Origin: Runella limosa DSM 17973
GTDB taxonomy: Bacteria > Bacteroidota > Bacteroidia > Cytophagales > Spirosomataceae
Reading direction: 5' to 3'
Length of the DNA: 64,000 nucleotides
Assembly (NCBI RefSeq): GCF_000482465.1
Contig: NZ_KI519423.1
Location: 218,894 to 282,893 of the forward strand
Within the stretch, counting starts at the first letter, position 1, and each line of letters begins with the position of its first letter. A program made the position numbers and the translations under genes. A model generated the notes under the pieces. That model was not told the DNA's origin. It ran no database searches and saw only the letters and a program-made list of their open reading frames with translations. Shown one piece after another: positions 53,529 to 62,109 of the stretch.

Positions 53529-54260
53529 ATGAAAAGTTCATTCAAATTCGTCGGGTTATTTTTTGTTTTGGTATGTTTTGTTTCCAATGTATTTGCCCAA
53601 AAACAAATCGACAATTACTATCAGTTTTCGCCCAAAGAAATGGAATCAATGATGGCGAGTTTTGGCAAAGATGCGGGCTGGAAAAACCTCTCTGCCACCA
53701 TGAGTAGCCGAAGCTTTGAGCGCATCAAACACGAAAAAGCCGCTTGGGGTTTTAAGGGACAAGTAAAAGCCGCTGATGGAAAAATGCGCGATGTTCTTTT
53801 TTGCGCCTTTGATTTTTATAATCCAAAAAGCAAAAAAGGCCAAGGTGGCACCATGATTTGGCGCAAAGTAGGCGACGAAGTTTACAAAGCCTATTTGATT
53901 TATCCTGAGGGAGTTGAAGATTTAGACAAAGCCTTAGAACTATCAGAAGAATTTTTTGCGGATGCTTCTGGCAAACTTCAAAAAGCCCAAAGCTGGGGTC
54001 GTTGTTTTAGAAAATGTGTACGTGGCTCTTCAAGAACAGTCGTTGATGCAAAAGGCATACGTTTTGACGTACCTTCAGACTGCGGAACAGGATGCTTGGC
54101 CTCCATTGCCGTTTGTGGTGGCGCAACAGCCGTCTTGGCAGTGGCTGCGGCTGCCCCAACTGGTGGACTTTCATTTCCTGTGTTAGCCATTACGTTTGGA
54201 GTTTGTGCGGGAGTAAGTTGCGGGGTTTGCCTTGGGGTTTGCGCACTTGGGTGCATATAA
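53529..54260 (+). CDS. Secreted protein with ten-cysteine halocin C8-like tail
   Basis: 243 residues: signal peptide (VGLFFVLVCFVSNVFAQ), an N-terminal domain (about 25-155) of unknown type, then a Cys/Gly-rich hydrophobic tail. Cysteines of the tail are at 159, 163, 185, 189, 196, 226, 231, 234, 238 and 242, beginning SWGRCFRKCVRG and ending CGVCLGVCALGC. Halocin C8 of haloarchaea is also a ten-cysteine peptide made from the end of a longer precursor whose first part is an immunity protein. The parallel is in count and layout; Cys spacing differs. Could instead be a membrane-inserted disulfide-rich tail. Confidence 0.55.
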   Translation: MKSSFKFVGLFFVLVCFVSNVFAQKQIDNYYQFSPKEMESMMASFGKDAGWKNLSATMSSRSFERIKHEKAAWGFKGQVKAADGKMRDVLFCAFDFYNPKSKKGQGGTMIWRKVGDEVYKAYLIYPEGVEDLDKALELSEEFFADASGKLQKAQSWGRCFRKCVRGSSRTVVDAKGIRFDVPSDCGTGCLASIAVCGGATAVLAVAAAAPTGGLSFPVLAITFGVCAGVSCGVCLGVCALGCI

Positions 54261-54281
54261 TCCGCTTTTAATCAAACCATT

Positions 54282-54320
54282 GTAGAGCTTACCAACAAAA
54301 AGTAAGCTCTACTTTTTCTT
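54282..54320 (+). terminator. Terminator after the ten-cysteine protein gene
   Basis: Perfect 11-bp stem GTAGAGCTTAC/GTAAGCTCTAC (54282-54292 with 54302-54312) followed by TTTTTCTTTC. Confidence 0.85.
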
Positions 54321-54341
54321 TCGCTCATAGCCCTTATTCAC

Positions 54342-54959
54342 ATGAAAATCATCAGCCTCGGTCTCCTCCTAACGACAATGGTCAGCTATTTGGCCCCTCC
54401 CGCCGAAAACTATACCATTGAACAAGTTACTATTTGTAAAAATACGAATGCGTGTTTGGCCACTTCCCAAAAGAACCGAATCAAAGAAAGCGATAAGTAC
54501 ACGGTAGAAGTTGTGTTAAAATCGAACTCTGCCAATTTTTTGGCACAACAGATTCAAGCCGTACAACTCGAAGTCTCTGAAATCTCTTTTGCCTGTGCGC
54601 GTTCAGCCACAGACATGGACAATTGTCCCTCGGGGAGTTCACAGGAGTGGTACACCATGTACCAAAATCCCAATCCGCCTTTGGGCAATGCCGTGACAGT
54701 CATCAATGCTGCCAAACTTACCAAACAGTTATCAACTCAGCATTTAGCACTACGAAACAGCATCAAAAAATTCCCCGTAGAGGATGTTTTTGGGCCAAAA
54801 TTTGACAAACCTACCGCTCCTACCAAGCCCACGTCGTACCAAGTTCGGCTCCGAGCTGAAAACATACAATTTCCTGACTGGGTTTGGGGAATTCGCGTCA
54901 GTGTTTATGAGCGAGACGGCGGGAGAAATACAAGTGCCGAATTTAAAACGAGGTTTTAG
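54342..54959 (+). CDS. Secreted protein of unknown function
   Basis: 205 residues, short N-terminal signal (KIISLGLLLTTMVSYLAPPA). Beta-rich, with cysteines in TICKNTNACLAT and FACARSATDMDNCPSGSS likely forming disulfides; ends FPDWVWGIRVSVYERDGGRNTS. Resembles the neighbouring 52987 protein in style (beta strands with Tyr/Val and a C-terminal VYERDG) but no firm homology is claimed. Confidence 0.6.
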   Translation: MKIISLGLLLTTMVSYLAPPAENYTIEQVTICKNTNACLATSQKNRIKESDKYTVEVVLKSNSANFLAQQIQAVQLEVSEISFACARSATDMDNCPSGSSQEWYTMYQNPNPPLGNAVTVINAAKLTKQLSTQHLALRNSIKKFPVEDVFGPKFDKPTAPTKPTSYQVRLRAENIQFPDWVWGIRVSVYERDGGRNTSAEFKTRF

Positions 54960-55004
54960 GACTTTTTGGCAAACCAACTTTTTCACATTTGAACTTCTAC
55001 AATC

Positions 55005-56108
55005 ATGCGTTTTTGGTATTTTTTTATCGTAATTTGGGGATACGCTATTTCTGCTTTGGCCCAAAGCGACGAAAGCCCAATTCCGAGCCTCAATGCCTCC
55101 AAACCATTAGAATTTTCTATCCCGACCTCGGCCGCATTTGACTTGTTGGGAGTCACGCCCGCTCAAGTCATCAAACCTGGTAATATTCGTGATTTTAAGG
55201 TGGACTGGTCGTTCCAAAGCTGGCGACTTAAACCCAATATTGCCATTCAGGCGCAGCCAATTTGGGAGATTTTTTACAACCGCCCCAACTTATTGAAATA
55301 CCAGTCGGCCTCAAAGCTGGCCAAAATGCTCTCGACCATTGACATTTCGGCAGGAACGGTAGAAGATGATGACCTCAATCGCCGACTAGCGGGGGCGGTA
55401 AAAGTGACGCTTTTTCGGAGCCACGACCCTCTCGATGTGCCCGCTCTCTACCGCGGCCCGACGGAGGAATTTTACGAACAACAGAGTCAGCTAAAGGGGC
55501 TCGTTACGCAATTGGAAGACAGCCTAAAGCGCCTTCCCGCTACCAATGAATACCTCGAAACAAAAATGCTGGTATTGAAGGAATTAGACCTTCTCCAAAC
55601 TAAAATTCAAACCTTAGAAAAGCTTCAAAAAGACCGAATTACGCAACTGACAACCCTCTACCTGAAAGAACATTGGAACGCGTCGTTTGTCGATATAGCC
55701 GTCGGCAAATCCTATCTGTATGACAACCTCAAACTGGATAGTTTGAATTTGGTACAAGACGGACTTTCGGCTTGGGTTAACGGCTGTGTGGGTATTGGGC
55801 GAAAGTGGCTTGTGACTGGGATGGTTCGTTACACAAGTTTTAGCGGAGTAAAAGCGACGATTAAACAGGAGTATTTTCTGGGAGCGAGTTTGCGCTACGG
55901 CAGTCCTAAGTTTAACTTTTTTGCCGAAGTCCTCACCCGCGACCCGCACAATCCATTTTCTTTCAAAAGTGTTACCTTGGCCTACGGTGGTGACTGGCGT
56001 TTTAGCCGCAATGTCATGTTAAGTTACGGCGTACGAACCCTTTACGGGCAAAATTTTAGTTTCAAATCACTGGTTCCTGTCGCAAGCATTGCTTGTATGA
56101 TGCGATAA
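55005..56108 (+). CDS. Outer-surface or outer-membrane protein of unknown function
   Basis: 367 residues with signal peptide (FIVIWGYAISALAQ). N-terminal AFDLLGVTPAQVIKPGNIRDFKVDWS, a helical central region (residues 160-210: LKGLVTQLEDSLKRLPATNEYLETKMLVLKEL) and a C-terminal part of short strands ending GGDWRFSRNVMLSYGVRTLYG, compatible with a small beta-barrel. No family recognised. Its stop lies 21 bases before the next gene. Confidence 0.65.
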   Translation: MRFWYFFIVIWGYAISALAQSDESPIPSLNASKPLEFSIPTSAAFDLLGVTPAQVIKPGNIRDFKVDWSFQSWRLKPNIAIQAQPIWEIFYNRPNLLKYQSASKLAKMLSTIDISAGTVEDDDLNRRLAGAVKVTLFRSHDPLDVPALYRGPTEEFYEQQSQLKGLVTQLEDSLKRLPATNEYLETKMLVLKELDLLQTKIQTLEKLQKDRITQLTTLYLKEHWNASFVDIAVGKSYLYDNLKLDSLNLVQDGLSAWVNGCVGIGRKWLVTGMVRYTSFSGVKATIKQEYFLGASLRYGSPKFNFFAEVLTRDPHNPFSFKSVTLAYGGDWRFSRNVMLSYGVRTLYGQNFSFKSLVPVASIACMMR

Positions 56109-56128
56109 CCAACTTACTTTTTTCTCCC

Positions 56129-56617
56129 ATGAAATCCCTTGTTTTGCTTCTTTTATCGGCCATTACGTTTTCGGCATTTGGCCAAAAAACGGTCAAAAGT
56201 ACGCTAAAGCTCGAAAACATAGGTTTTGGTAACTGCTCGATGGCCTCGATTCCTTTCAAGTATTCCATTAAGAACCTTGGCCCCGAAACTTTCGTTTTTC
56301 ACGCCTCGCCTTCAACGCCCATTGACGATTTGACATTCAACGTGTATTTATCCCAAAACGAAACCATCGAAACGGGAATACTCGGCGGAGAAAATGACTT
56401 ACGAGTCGGGTCTGCCGTTCCAGCCCAATATACTTTAACCGATGGCCAAATTGCCTTCAATAAAATTTCCGTTCCCGTCAGAAATCCACCATACAGCTCA
56501 TATAGATTTGTGATTGTAGAAGTGGTATATAGCAGTGGGCCTTCGATGACTGGCAGTACGTTTTTAGCCAAAAAATACCGTATGTCGTCGGGGCAGGTTG
56601 TTTTTGAGAACCCCTAA
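56129..56617 (+). CDS. Secreted CARDB-like Ig-fold protein
   Basis: 162 residues from the ATG at 56129 (an earlier in-frame ATG at 56093 overlaps the previous gene). Signal peptide KSLVLLLLSAITFSAFGQ. Mature part with IPFKYSIKNLGPETFVFHAS, SQNETIETG and VPAQYTLTDGQIAFNKISVPV resembles the CARDB-type immunoglobulin fold used in surface adhesion proteins. Its stop codon marks the first base of the 107-bp tandem array. Confidence 0.6.
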   Translation: MKSLVLLLLSAITFSAFGQKTVKSTLKLENIGFGNCSMASIPFKYSIKNLGPETFVFHASPSTPIDDLTFNVYLSQNETIETGILGGENDLRVGSAVPAQYTLTDGQIAFNKISVPVRNPPYSSYRFVIVEVVYSSGPSMTGSTFLAKKYRMSSGQVVFENP

Positions 56618-57075
56618 CGCGGCGATTTCTCAAAACCGCCAGCACGACAGCGTGCCAAGCGATGCTCACATCGCGGCCTTGGGTTTCTCAAAACCCAGGG
56701 TCGCAAGTTTGTGAGAAACATTAACACGGCGGTTTTTGAGAAACCGACAGCACGACAGCGTGCCAAGCGATGCTCACATCGCGGCCTTGGGTTTCTCAAA
56801 ACCCAGTTTCGCAAGCTTGTAAGAAACATTAATGCGGTGGTTTTGAAAAACCGACAGCACGACAGCGTGCCAAGCGATGCTCACATCGCGGCCTTGGGTT
56901 TCTCAAAACCCAAGGCCGCAAGTTTGTGAGAAACATTAACACGGCGGTTTTTGAGAAACCGACAGCACGACAGCGTGCCAAGCGATGCTCACATCGCGCC
57001 TTGGGTTTCTCAAAACCCAATTTCGCAAGTTTGTAAGAAACATTAACGCGGCGGTTTTGAGAAACCGACAGCACA
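56616..57075. repeat. Tandem array of a 107-bp unit, 4 full copies and a partial fifth
   Basis: Copies start at 56616, 56723, 56831, 56938 and 57045 (AACRCGGCGG). Each unit contains four hairpins in order: CGGTTT-loop-AAACCG, GCACG-aca-CGTGC, GCGAT-gctcac-ATCGC and GGGTTT-CTCA-AAACCC, then YGCAAGYTTGTRAGAAACATT. The last hairpin is the same family as at 14667 and 19508. The copies differ by scattered changes and a 1-base deletion. It occupies the whole 500-base spacer; frames that cross it on the minus strand shift because 107 is not a multiple of 3 and are not genes. Confidence 0.9.
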
Positions 57076-57118
57076 ATGTGATATATTCGTAATTAAAAGC
57101 CCGTAATTCCTAATTCAC

Positions 57119-58297
57119 ATGAACTTCCGCCTTTTCATTTTTTTAGTTTCATTTCACTTTATTTCTTTTGTTGCCATGTCACAAACCGCTGCCGATTTTG
57201 TGGGGATTTTTGTTAGTAGCCAAACGGGAATTCAACTTTCCATTAACCAACAAAACGGTTCGTTTAAAGGTGAATTTACGGCCCAAAACCAGCGTTATGG
57301 CTGTGAAGCTACCTTCGTAAAAGGAGGACTTTCTGGCGTATATTTTGATACAGGGCGAAAAATCGGATTTACCCTTGTGAAGAGCTCGGGTGAATACATT
57401 CTTACGACCGAAGGGGTCAATATCCCGATGAAACGAACCGCCGGTTCCTCTCAAGCCACCGCACAATCTTCCGCTCCAACGGCTTCTGCCCCCTCGTCAT
57501 CCGCTGCTAAAAGCAATGGGCAACGATTAAGCGACGCATTTTTGGGGTACGCGTTCAATGCTCCGTCGGGTTGGCAAATGCAACAAAACAACGGTGGCTA
57601 TGCCTTCGGGCGAGGCGACCAGCAAGTAGCCATTACCGTTTCTCCCCATAATTATAACTCGCTCGCAGACCTCAAAAAAGATACCCAAGGGGTTCAAGAT
57701 GCCAACTCAAACACTTACCTCAATGCTAGGGTTGACCCCTACAGCGATTCGGGGGCTTGGGTATTTTTTAACGGAACGATTCAGGGAAAACCCTTTACCA
57801 TTGCTACGATTTCGCTCATTTCGCCGCACGGTGGTGGGGTTAATATTTCTTGCGTAGCACCTGCTTCGCTCTACAACGACGCACTGACCAATACCCTCCG
57901 CAGCATTGCTAATACCGTTGCATTTTCAAAACCCCAAACCTCGGCCTTGGCCGAACAATGGAAAGCCAAGCTCAAAAGCAAGGAGTTACTCTACCTCAAT
58001 ACCGCAAATGGCATGTCTGATAAATTTTCCATTCATTTGTGCAGCACTGGCCAATTCACCAAAAAAGAAGACACCAGTTATTCCTCGCAGACATTCAGCG
58101 ACAACTTCAACTACGCAGGACGCTCAGGTGACCAAGGCCGATGGGACATCACCACGCAGGGAGCAACTCCAGTATTGGTGCTTCGTGCCAACGACGGCAA
58201 GGTATTCCAATACCAAATCACACTTCGGCAAGCCAGCAATGAACTTGGGCTCAATGGAAGGCGGTATTTTGTGCGAGCAAGCCAAAATTGTCAATAA
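57119..58297 (+). CDS. Secreted two-part protein of unknown function
   Basis: 392 residues with signal peptide (FRLFIFLVSFHFISFVAMS). Residues about 25-105 form a beta-rich lipocalin-like repeat (DFVGIFVSSQTGIQLSINQQNGSFKGEF); a low-complexity Ser/Ala/Thr linker follows (SSQATAQSSAPTASAPSSS), then YAFNAPSGWQMQQNNGGYAFG and a third part with LLYLNTANGMSDKFSIHLCSTGQF, as in proteins with a PsbP/Gly-zipper-like module. Not recognised beyond that. Starts 44 bases after the array. Confidence 0.6.
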   Translation: MNFRLFIFLVSFHFISFVAMSQTAADFVGIFVSSQTGIQLSINQQNGSFKGEFTAQNQRYGCEATFVKGGLSGVYFDTGRKIGFTLVKSSGEYILTTEGVNIPMKRTAGSSQATAQSSAPTASAPSSSAAKSNGQRLSDAFLGYAFNAPSGWQMQQNNGGYAFGRGDQQVAITVSPHNYNSLADLKKDTQGVQDANSNTYLNARVDPYSDSGAWVFFNGTIQGKPFTIATISLISPHGGGVNISCVAPASLYNDALTNTLRSIANTVAFSKPQTSALAEQWKAKLKSKELLYLNTANGMSDKFSIHLCSTGQFTKKEDTSYSSQTFSDNFNYAGRSGDQGRWDITTQGATPVLVLRANDGKVFQYQITLRQASNELGLNGRRYFVRASQNCQ

Positions 58298-58302
58298 ACA
58301 CG

Positions 58303-58333
58303 TTTTTTTGGCTAATATTGCGAGCCAAAAAAA
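58303..58333. terminator. Hairpin between two genes, just upstream of an ATG
   Basis: Stem of 11 (TTTTTTTGGCT at 58303-58313 with AGCCAAAAAAA at 58323-58333), loop of 9. It starts 6 bases after one stop and ends 13 bases before the next ATG. AT-rich stem, so it may terminate weakly in either direction or mask the next ribosome binding site. Confidence 0.5.
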
Positions 58334-58345
58334 CCTTTATCCTGT

Positions 58346-59731
58346 ATGTTTTCCAAAGACACTTACGTCGGACGACGCCAAAACTTAAAAAAAGCAGTCA
58401 ATAGTGGAATTTTGCTCTTTTTGGGCAATGAAGAAGCAGGCATGAACTATGCCGATAACACCTATCATTTTCGCCAAGACAGTACTTTTCTATATTATTT
58501 TGGGCTAAACAAAGTCAGCCTAGCCGCCCTCATCGACGTAGAATCAGGTGAGGAATGGATTGTTGGCGACGAAATCACCATCGACGACGTCATTTGGGCG
58601 GGGCCACAACCTACGCTTCAAGAACAAGCCGAACGTGTGGGAGTAGCCAAAGTCCTACCCAAATCTCAACTCGAAAGTGTGCTTAAAAGCCACTTAGCCG
58701 CAGGCCGAACTGTTCATTATTTACCAACCTATCGCCCTGAGCATACCTTCAAACTTCACGAGTGGACGGGGCAATCCCTCCAAGAAATTGCCCATGGCGC
58801 TTCTACTGAATTTATCAAAGCCGTTGTAAATCAACGTTCTTACAAAACCGCCGAAGAAGTAATTGAGCTTAACAAGGCCGTCAACATTACGGCTCAAATG
58901 CACCTCAATGCCATTCGCGCCACGAAATCGGGCAAGTACGAATACGAAATTGCGGGCATTGTCCACGGCACAGCGCTGCAAGGTGGCGGCGACTTGGCCT
59001 ACCCTATTATTTTGTCGGTAGATGGCCAAACGCTGCATAATCATTACCACGGCAACCGTCTTTCGAGCGGCCGCCTTGTGTTAGGCGATTTTGGGGCAGA
59101 AACCGCTACGCATTATGCAGGCGATATTACCCGCACCTGGCCCGTTGACAAACAATTTAGCGAGCGTCAAAAAGAGATTTATCAAATCGTCCTCGACGCC
59201 AATCTCAACGCCATCGCCGCCCTACAACCAGGCACAAAATACCTTGATTGTCACCTTATTGCGTGGAAAACCATCGCTGAGGGACTCAAATCTCTAGGTT
59301 TATTGCAAGGCGACGTTGACGAAATGGTCGCGCTGGGCGTGCCAGGTTTGTTTATGCCGCACGGAGTAGGCCACATGATGGGCATGGACGTACACGACAT
59401 GGAAAACCTTGGCGAACAACACATTGGCTACCGCGACGGCCTTAGTCGCAGTACATTGCTGGGTCTAAAATCACTTCGCTTGGCCAAAGAATTAGAAACA
59501 GGTTTTGTTTTGACCATTGAACCTGGGCTGTATTTTATTCCTGAATTAATCGACTTGTGGGAAAGCCAAGGAAAATTCCGTGATTTTGTCAACTACGAGG
59601 CCCTTAAAGATTACTATGATTTTGGCGGGGTACGTATCGAGGACAATTACCTTATTACGGCTGATGGTGCTCAACTATTGGGCAATCCTATTCCAAAAAC
59701 AATTTCCGAAATAGAAGCGTTGAGACTCTAG
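58346..59731 (+). CDS. Aminopeptidase P family (Xaa-Pro) metallopeptidase, copy 1
   Basis: 461 residues. N-terminal creatinase-like domain and C-terminal pita-bread fold. Metal ligands: Asp in LGDFGAE and GDITRTWP, His in GVGHMMGMDVHDMENL, Glu in LTIEPGLYF and the last Glu in FGGVRIEDNYLIT. Splits X-Pro bonds at protein N-termini. Unrelated to the second copy by more than family similarity; the two face the same way and are separated by a MITE-like element. Confidence 0.93.
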   Translation: MFSKDTYVGRRQNLKKAVNSGILLFLGNEEAGMNYADNTYHFRQDSTFLYYFGLNKVSLAALIDVESGEEWIVGDEITIDDVIWAGPQPTLQEQAERVGVAKVLPKSQLESVLKSHLAAGRTVHYLPTYRPEHTFKLHEWTGQSLQEIAHGASTEFIKAVVNQRSYKTAEEVIELNKAVNITAQMHLNAIRATKSGKYEYEIAGIVHGTALQGGGDLAYPIILSVDGQTLHNHYHGNRLSSGRLVLGDFGAETATHYAGDITRTWPVDKQFSERQKEIYQIVLDANLNAIAALQPGTKYLDCHLIAWKTIAEGLKSLGLLQGDVDEMVALGVPGLFMPHGVGHMMGMDVHDMENLGEQHIGYRDGLSRSTLLGLKSLRLAKELETGFVLTIEPGLYFIPELIDLWESQGKFRDFVNYEALKDYYDFGGVRIEDNYLITADGAQLLGNPIPKTISEIEALRL

Positions 59732-59743
59732 GTTTAGGTTTGG

Positions 59744-59922
59744 GGCTGTCTCAAAAATAACAGGCCACAAAATATTCTTTGGTTTCAACCTCATCCCAAC
59801 CCTTCTCCTTTCTGGAGAAGGGCTCTAAAAATCCCCCTCTACTGAAAGGAGAGGGGGATTTAGGGGGTGAGGTTGAACAGAGACCAAAGATAATTTGGTA
59901 ATACTAGACTTTTGAGACAGCC
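59744..59922. mobile_element. MITE-like element with 13-bp terminal inverted repeats
   Basis: 179 bp ending in perfect inverted repeats GGCTGTCTCAAAA (59744-59756) and TTTTGAGACAGCC (59910-59922), a terminus common to IS families in Bacteroidota. Inside, further inverted sections exist (CTTTGGTTTCAACCTC against GAGGTTGAACAGAGACCAAAG, and AAATCCCCCTCT against AGAGGGGGATTT). No open reading frame and no obvious target-site duplication. Confidence 0.75.
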
Positions 59923-59953
59923 TCATCTACGAGCAATTTACTTCCAACACCCC

Positions 59954-61243
59954 ATGCGCTACACACCCATTGATCCTCAATTATTTATCCAAAATCGGCA
60001 ACGCTTATACCAACTTCTCAAGCCCAAAAGCTTGGTTATTTTACAGTCCAACGACGTCATGCCTACTAATGCCGACGGGACAATGGGTTTTAAGCAAAAC
60101 TCCGATTTGTTTTATTTGTCGGGTATCGACCAAGAAGAAACCGTTTTATTGCTCTTCCCCGACCATCCTGACCCGAAGTTTCGTGAGATTTTATTTGTAC
60201 GGGAAACCAACGAAAACATTGCCATTTGGGAAGGCGAAAAGTTGAGCATTCCGCAGGCTTTTGAACGCTCAGGCGTACCCCGAATTTATTGGACAAACCA
60301 ATTAGAAAGTGTGCTTCCTCACGTAATTTTTGAAGCCGAAAATGTCTATTTGAACACCAATGAGCACGCCCGCAGCGACTCGCGAGTGCAAACCCGCGAC
60401 GCTCGCTACATTCAGGAGTTCAAAGAAAAATACCCACTTCATCGCCTTGAACGCTTGGCGCCGTTGATGGCTTTTTTACGCGCCACAAAATTGCCCCAAG
60501 AAATCGAATTGCTTCAAAAAGCGATTGACATCACCCGCGACGGCTTTATGAGGGTGTTGAAATTTACCAAACCCGACGTCTGGGAATACGAAATTGAGGC
60601 TGAATTTGCCCACGAGTTTCTCCGTCAGCGCTCACGCGGCTTTGCTTATACGCCCATTGTGGCTTCGGGCAAAGATTCTTGCGTGCTGCACTATACCGCC
60701 AACAATAAACAATGTAAAGACGGCGACGTTTTACTACTAGACGTAGCTGCGGAGTATGCCAACTACAATGCAGACCTTACCCGAACCATCCCCGTCAATG
60801 GACGCTTTACGGCACGCCAACGGCAGGTGTACGATGCCGTACTGCGGGTACTAAAAGCCGCCCGTTCGATGCTTGTGGTGGGCAATGTACTGGATGAATA
60901 CCAAGCCGAAGTGGCCAAAATCATGGAAAGCGAATTGATTGGTTTGGGACTACTAACGGCCCAAGACATTGCCAAGCAGCACCCCGACTGGCCTGCCTAT
61001 CGGCGTTATTTTATGCACGGGACTTCGCACGCCCTCGGACTCGATGTGCATGATGTTGGAAATCGTTATCGGCGTTTTGAGGCGGGTATGGTTTTTACCT
61101 GTGAACCTGGCATTTACATCCGAGAAGAAGGCTTGGGTATTCGATTAGAGAATAACATTCTCATTACCGAAAACGGCAACCTCGACCTCATGGCCCACAT
61201 TCCGATTGAAGCCGATGAAATTGAATTATTGATGAATTCTTAA
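59954..61243 (+). CDS. Aminopeptidase P family (Xaa-Pro) metallopeptidase, copy 2
   Basis: 429 residues from the ATG at 59954; an earlier TTG at 59912 lies in the right end of the MITE-like element. Ligands: Asp in LLLDVAAEYANYNADLTRT, His in MHGTSHALGLDVHDVG, Glu in TCEPGIYIREEG and RLENNILIT. Closer to E. coli PepP in the metal region (GxSHxLGLDVHDVG). Functionally overlaps the first copy; differing substrates likely. Confidence 0.94.
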   Translation: MRYTPIDPQLFIQNRQRLYQLLKPKSLVILQSNDVMPTNADGTMGFKQNSDLFYLSGIDQEETVLLLFPDHPDPKFREILFVRETNENIAIWEGEKLSIPQAFERSGVPRIYWTNQLESVLPHVIFEAENVYLNTNEHARSDSRVQTRDARYIQEFKEKYPLHRLERLAPLMAFLRATKLPQEIELLQKAIDITRDGFMRVLKFTKPDVWEYEIEAEFAHEFLRQRSRGFAYTPIVASGKDSCVLHYTANNKQCKDGDVLLLDVAAEYANYNADLTRTIPVNGRFTARQRQVYDAVLRVLKAARSMLVVGNVLDEYQAEVAKIMESELIGLGLLTAQDIAKQHPDWPAYRRYFMHGTSHALGLDVHDVGNRYRRFEAGMVFTCEPGIYIREEGLGIRLENNILITENGNLDLMAHIPIEADEIELLMNS

Positions 61244-61352
61244 TTGGATTTACGGTTGCGGGTTGTCCGTTTGGAGTTCATTACTAACAAAATGATTATA
61301 ACCCCAAACTGGCAACTGTAAACAGGAAACTAGCAACCCCAAACAGCAAAAA

Positions 61353-61985
61353 ATGGAAACATTTCTGACAGAAGACGTTCTCAAATTATTTATCGCCGCA
61401 GGATTGGGGTCGATAATTGGCATAGAACGCGAGTATCATAGTAAGTCAGCAGGGTTACGTACCATGATTCTGATTGCCGTGGGCTCTACCCTGTTTACCC
61501 TCATTTCGATTCGAGTAGGCGGTGATGCGGGACGCATTGCGGCCAACATCGTAACGGGCATTGGGTTTATTGGTGGGGGAATTATTTTCCGAGAAAACAA
61601 TCGTGTGGTCGGGATTACAACCGCAGCGACGGTCTGGGCCACAGCAGCGCTGGGGATGGGCGTAGGCAGTGGTTATTATGAATTGGCCACTGTGTCCTCA
61701 CTGATTGTGTTGGTGGTTTTGTACGGCTTTGTTCCCATCCAAAACCTCATCAAACGCCGTAATCAGCTTCGTAACTACCGTATTGTGTGTAAGTTTCAAC
61801 AAAAAACGTTGAAGCATTACGAAGCCCTGTTTCGAGAACTAAAATTGGATGCCAAGCGAGGCACTCAAAGTAGGGTTGGAAATACCATCAGTGGCACATG
61901 GATTGTTCAAGGCACCGAACAAAACCACGAACGGCTCACCAAACGCCTCCTCAACGACCCCGACGTCATCGAATTTGACTTTTAG
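61353..61985 (+). CDS. MgtC/SapB family membrane protein
   Basis: 210 residues. Four to five helices with the family signature GLGSIIGIEREYHSKSAGLRTMILIAVGSTLFTLISI and IVTGIGFIGGGIIFRENNRVVGITTAATVWATAALGMGVG, followed by a C-terminal ACT-like domain of about 70 residues (VCKFQQKTLKHYEALFRELKLD). Linked to magnesium homeostasis and ATPase control in pathogens; role in this organism unknown. Confidence 0.9.
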   Translation: METFLTEDVLKLFIAAGLGSIIGIEREYHSKSAGLRTMILIAVGSTLFTLISIRVGGDAGRIAANIVTGIGFIGGGIIFRENNRVVGITTAATVWATAALGMGVGSGYYELATVSSLIVLVVLYGFVPIQNLIKRRNQLRNYRIVCKFQQKTLKHYEALFRELKLDAKRGTQSRVGNTISGTWIVQGTEQNHERLTKRLLNDPDVIEFDF

Positions 61986-62109
61986 GCCGTTACCGTTAAA
62001 TAAAATCTTTTGGGATATTTTCCAGTTCTAATCTTTTTTTTTCCTAATTTACCATTGACATACAGACCTATGTAAAAAATGCAAAAGGCACTAGCCACTC
62101 CCAATAAAC

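Noticed and set aside
56614-57074. Short minus-strand frames with repeated RPRCEHRLARCR motifs, possible repeat protein
   Set aside because: They are the 107-bp array read through in different frames; the unit length is not a multiple of 3 and there is no start region or domain.
56616-57075. CRISPR array
   Set aside because: The units are contiguous 107-bp copies without variable spacers and no cas genes are near.
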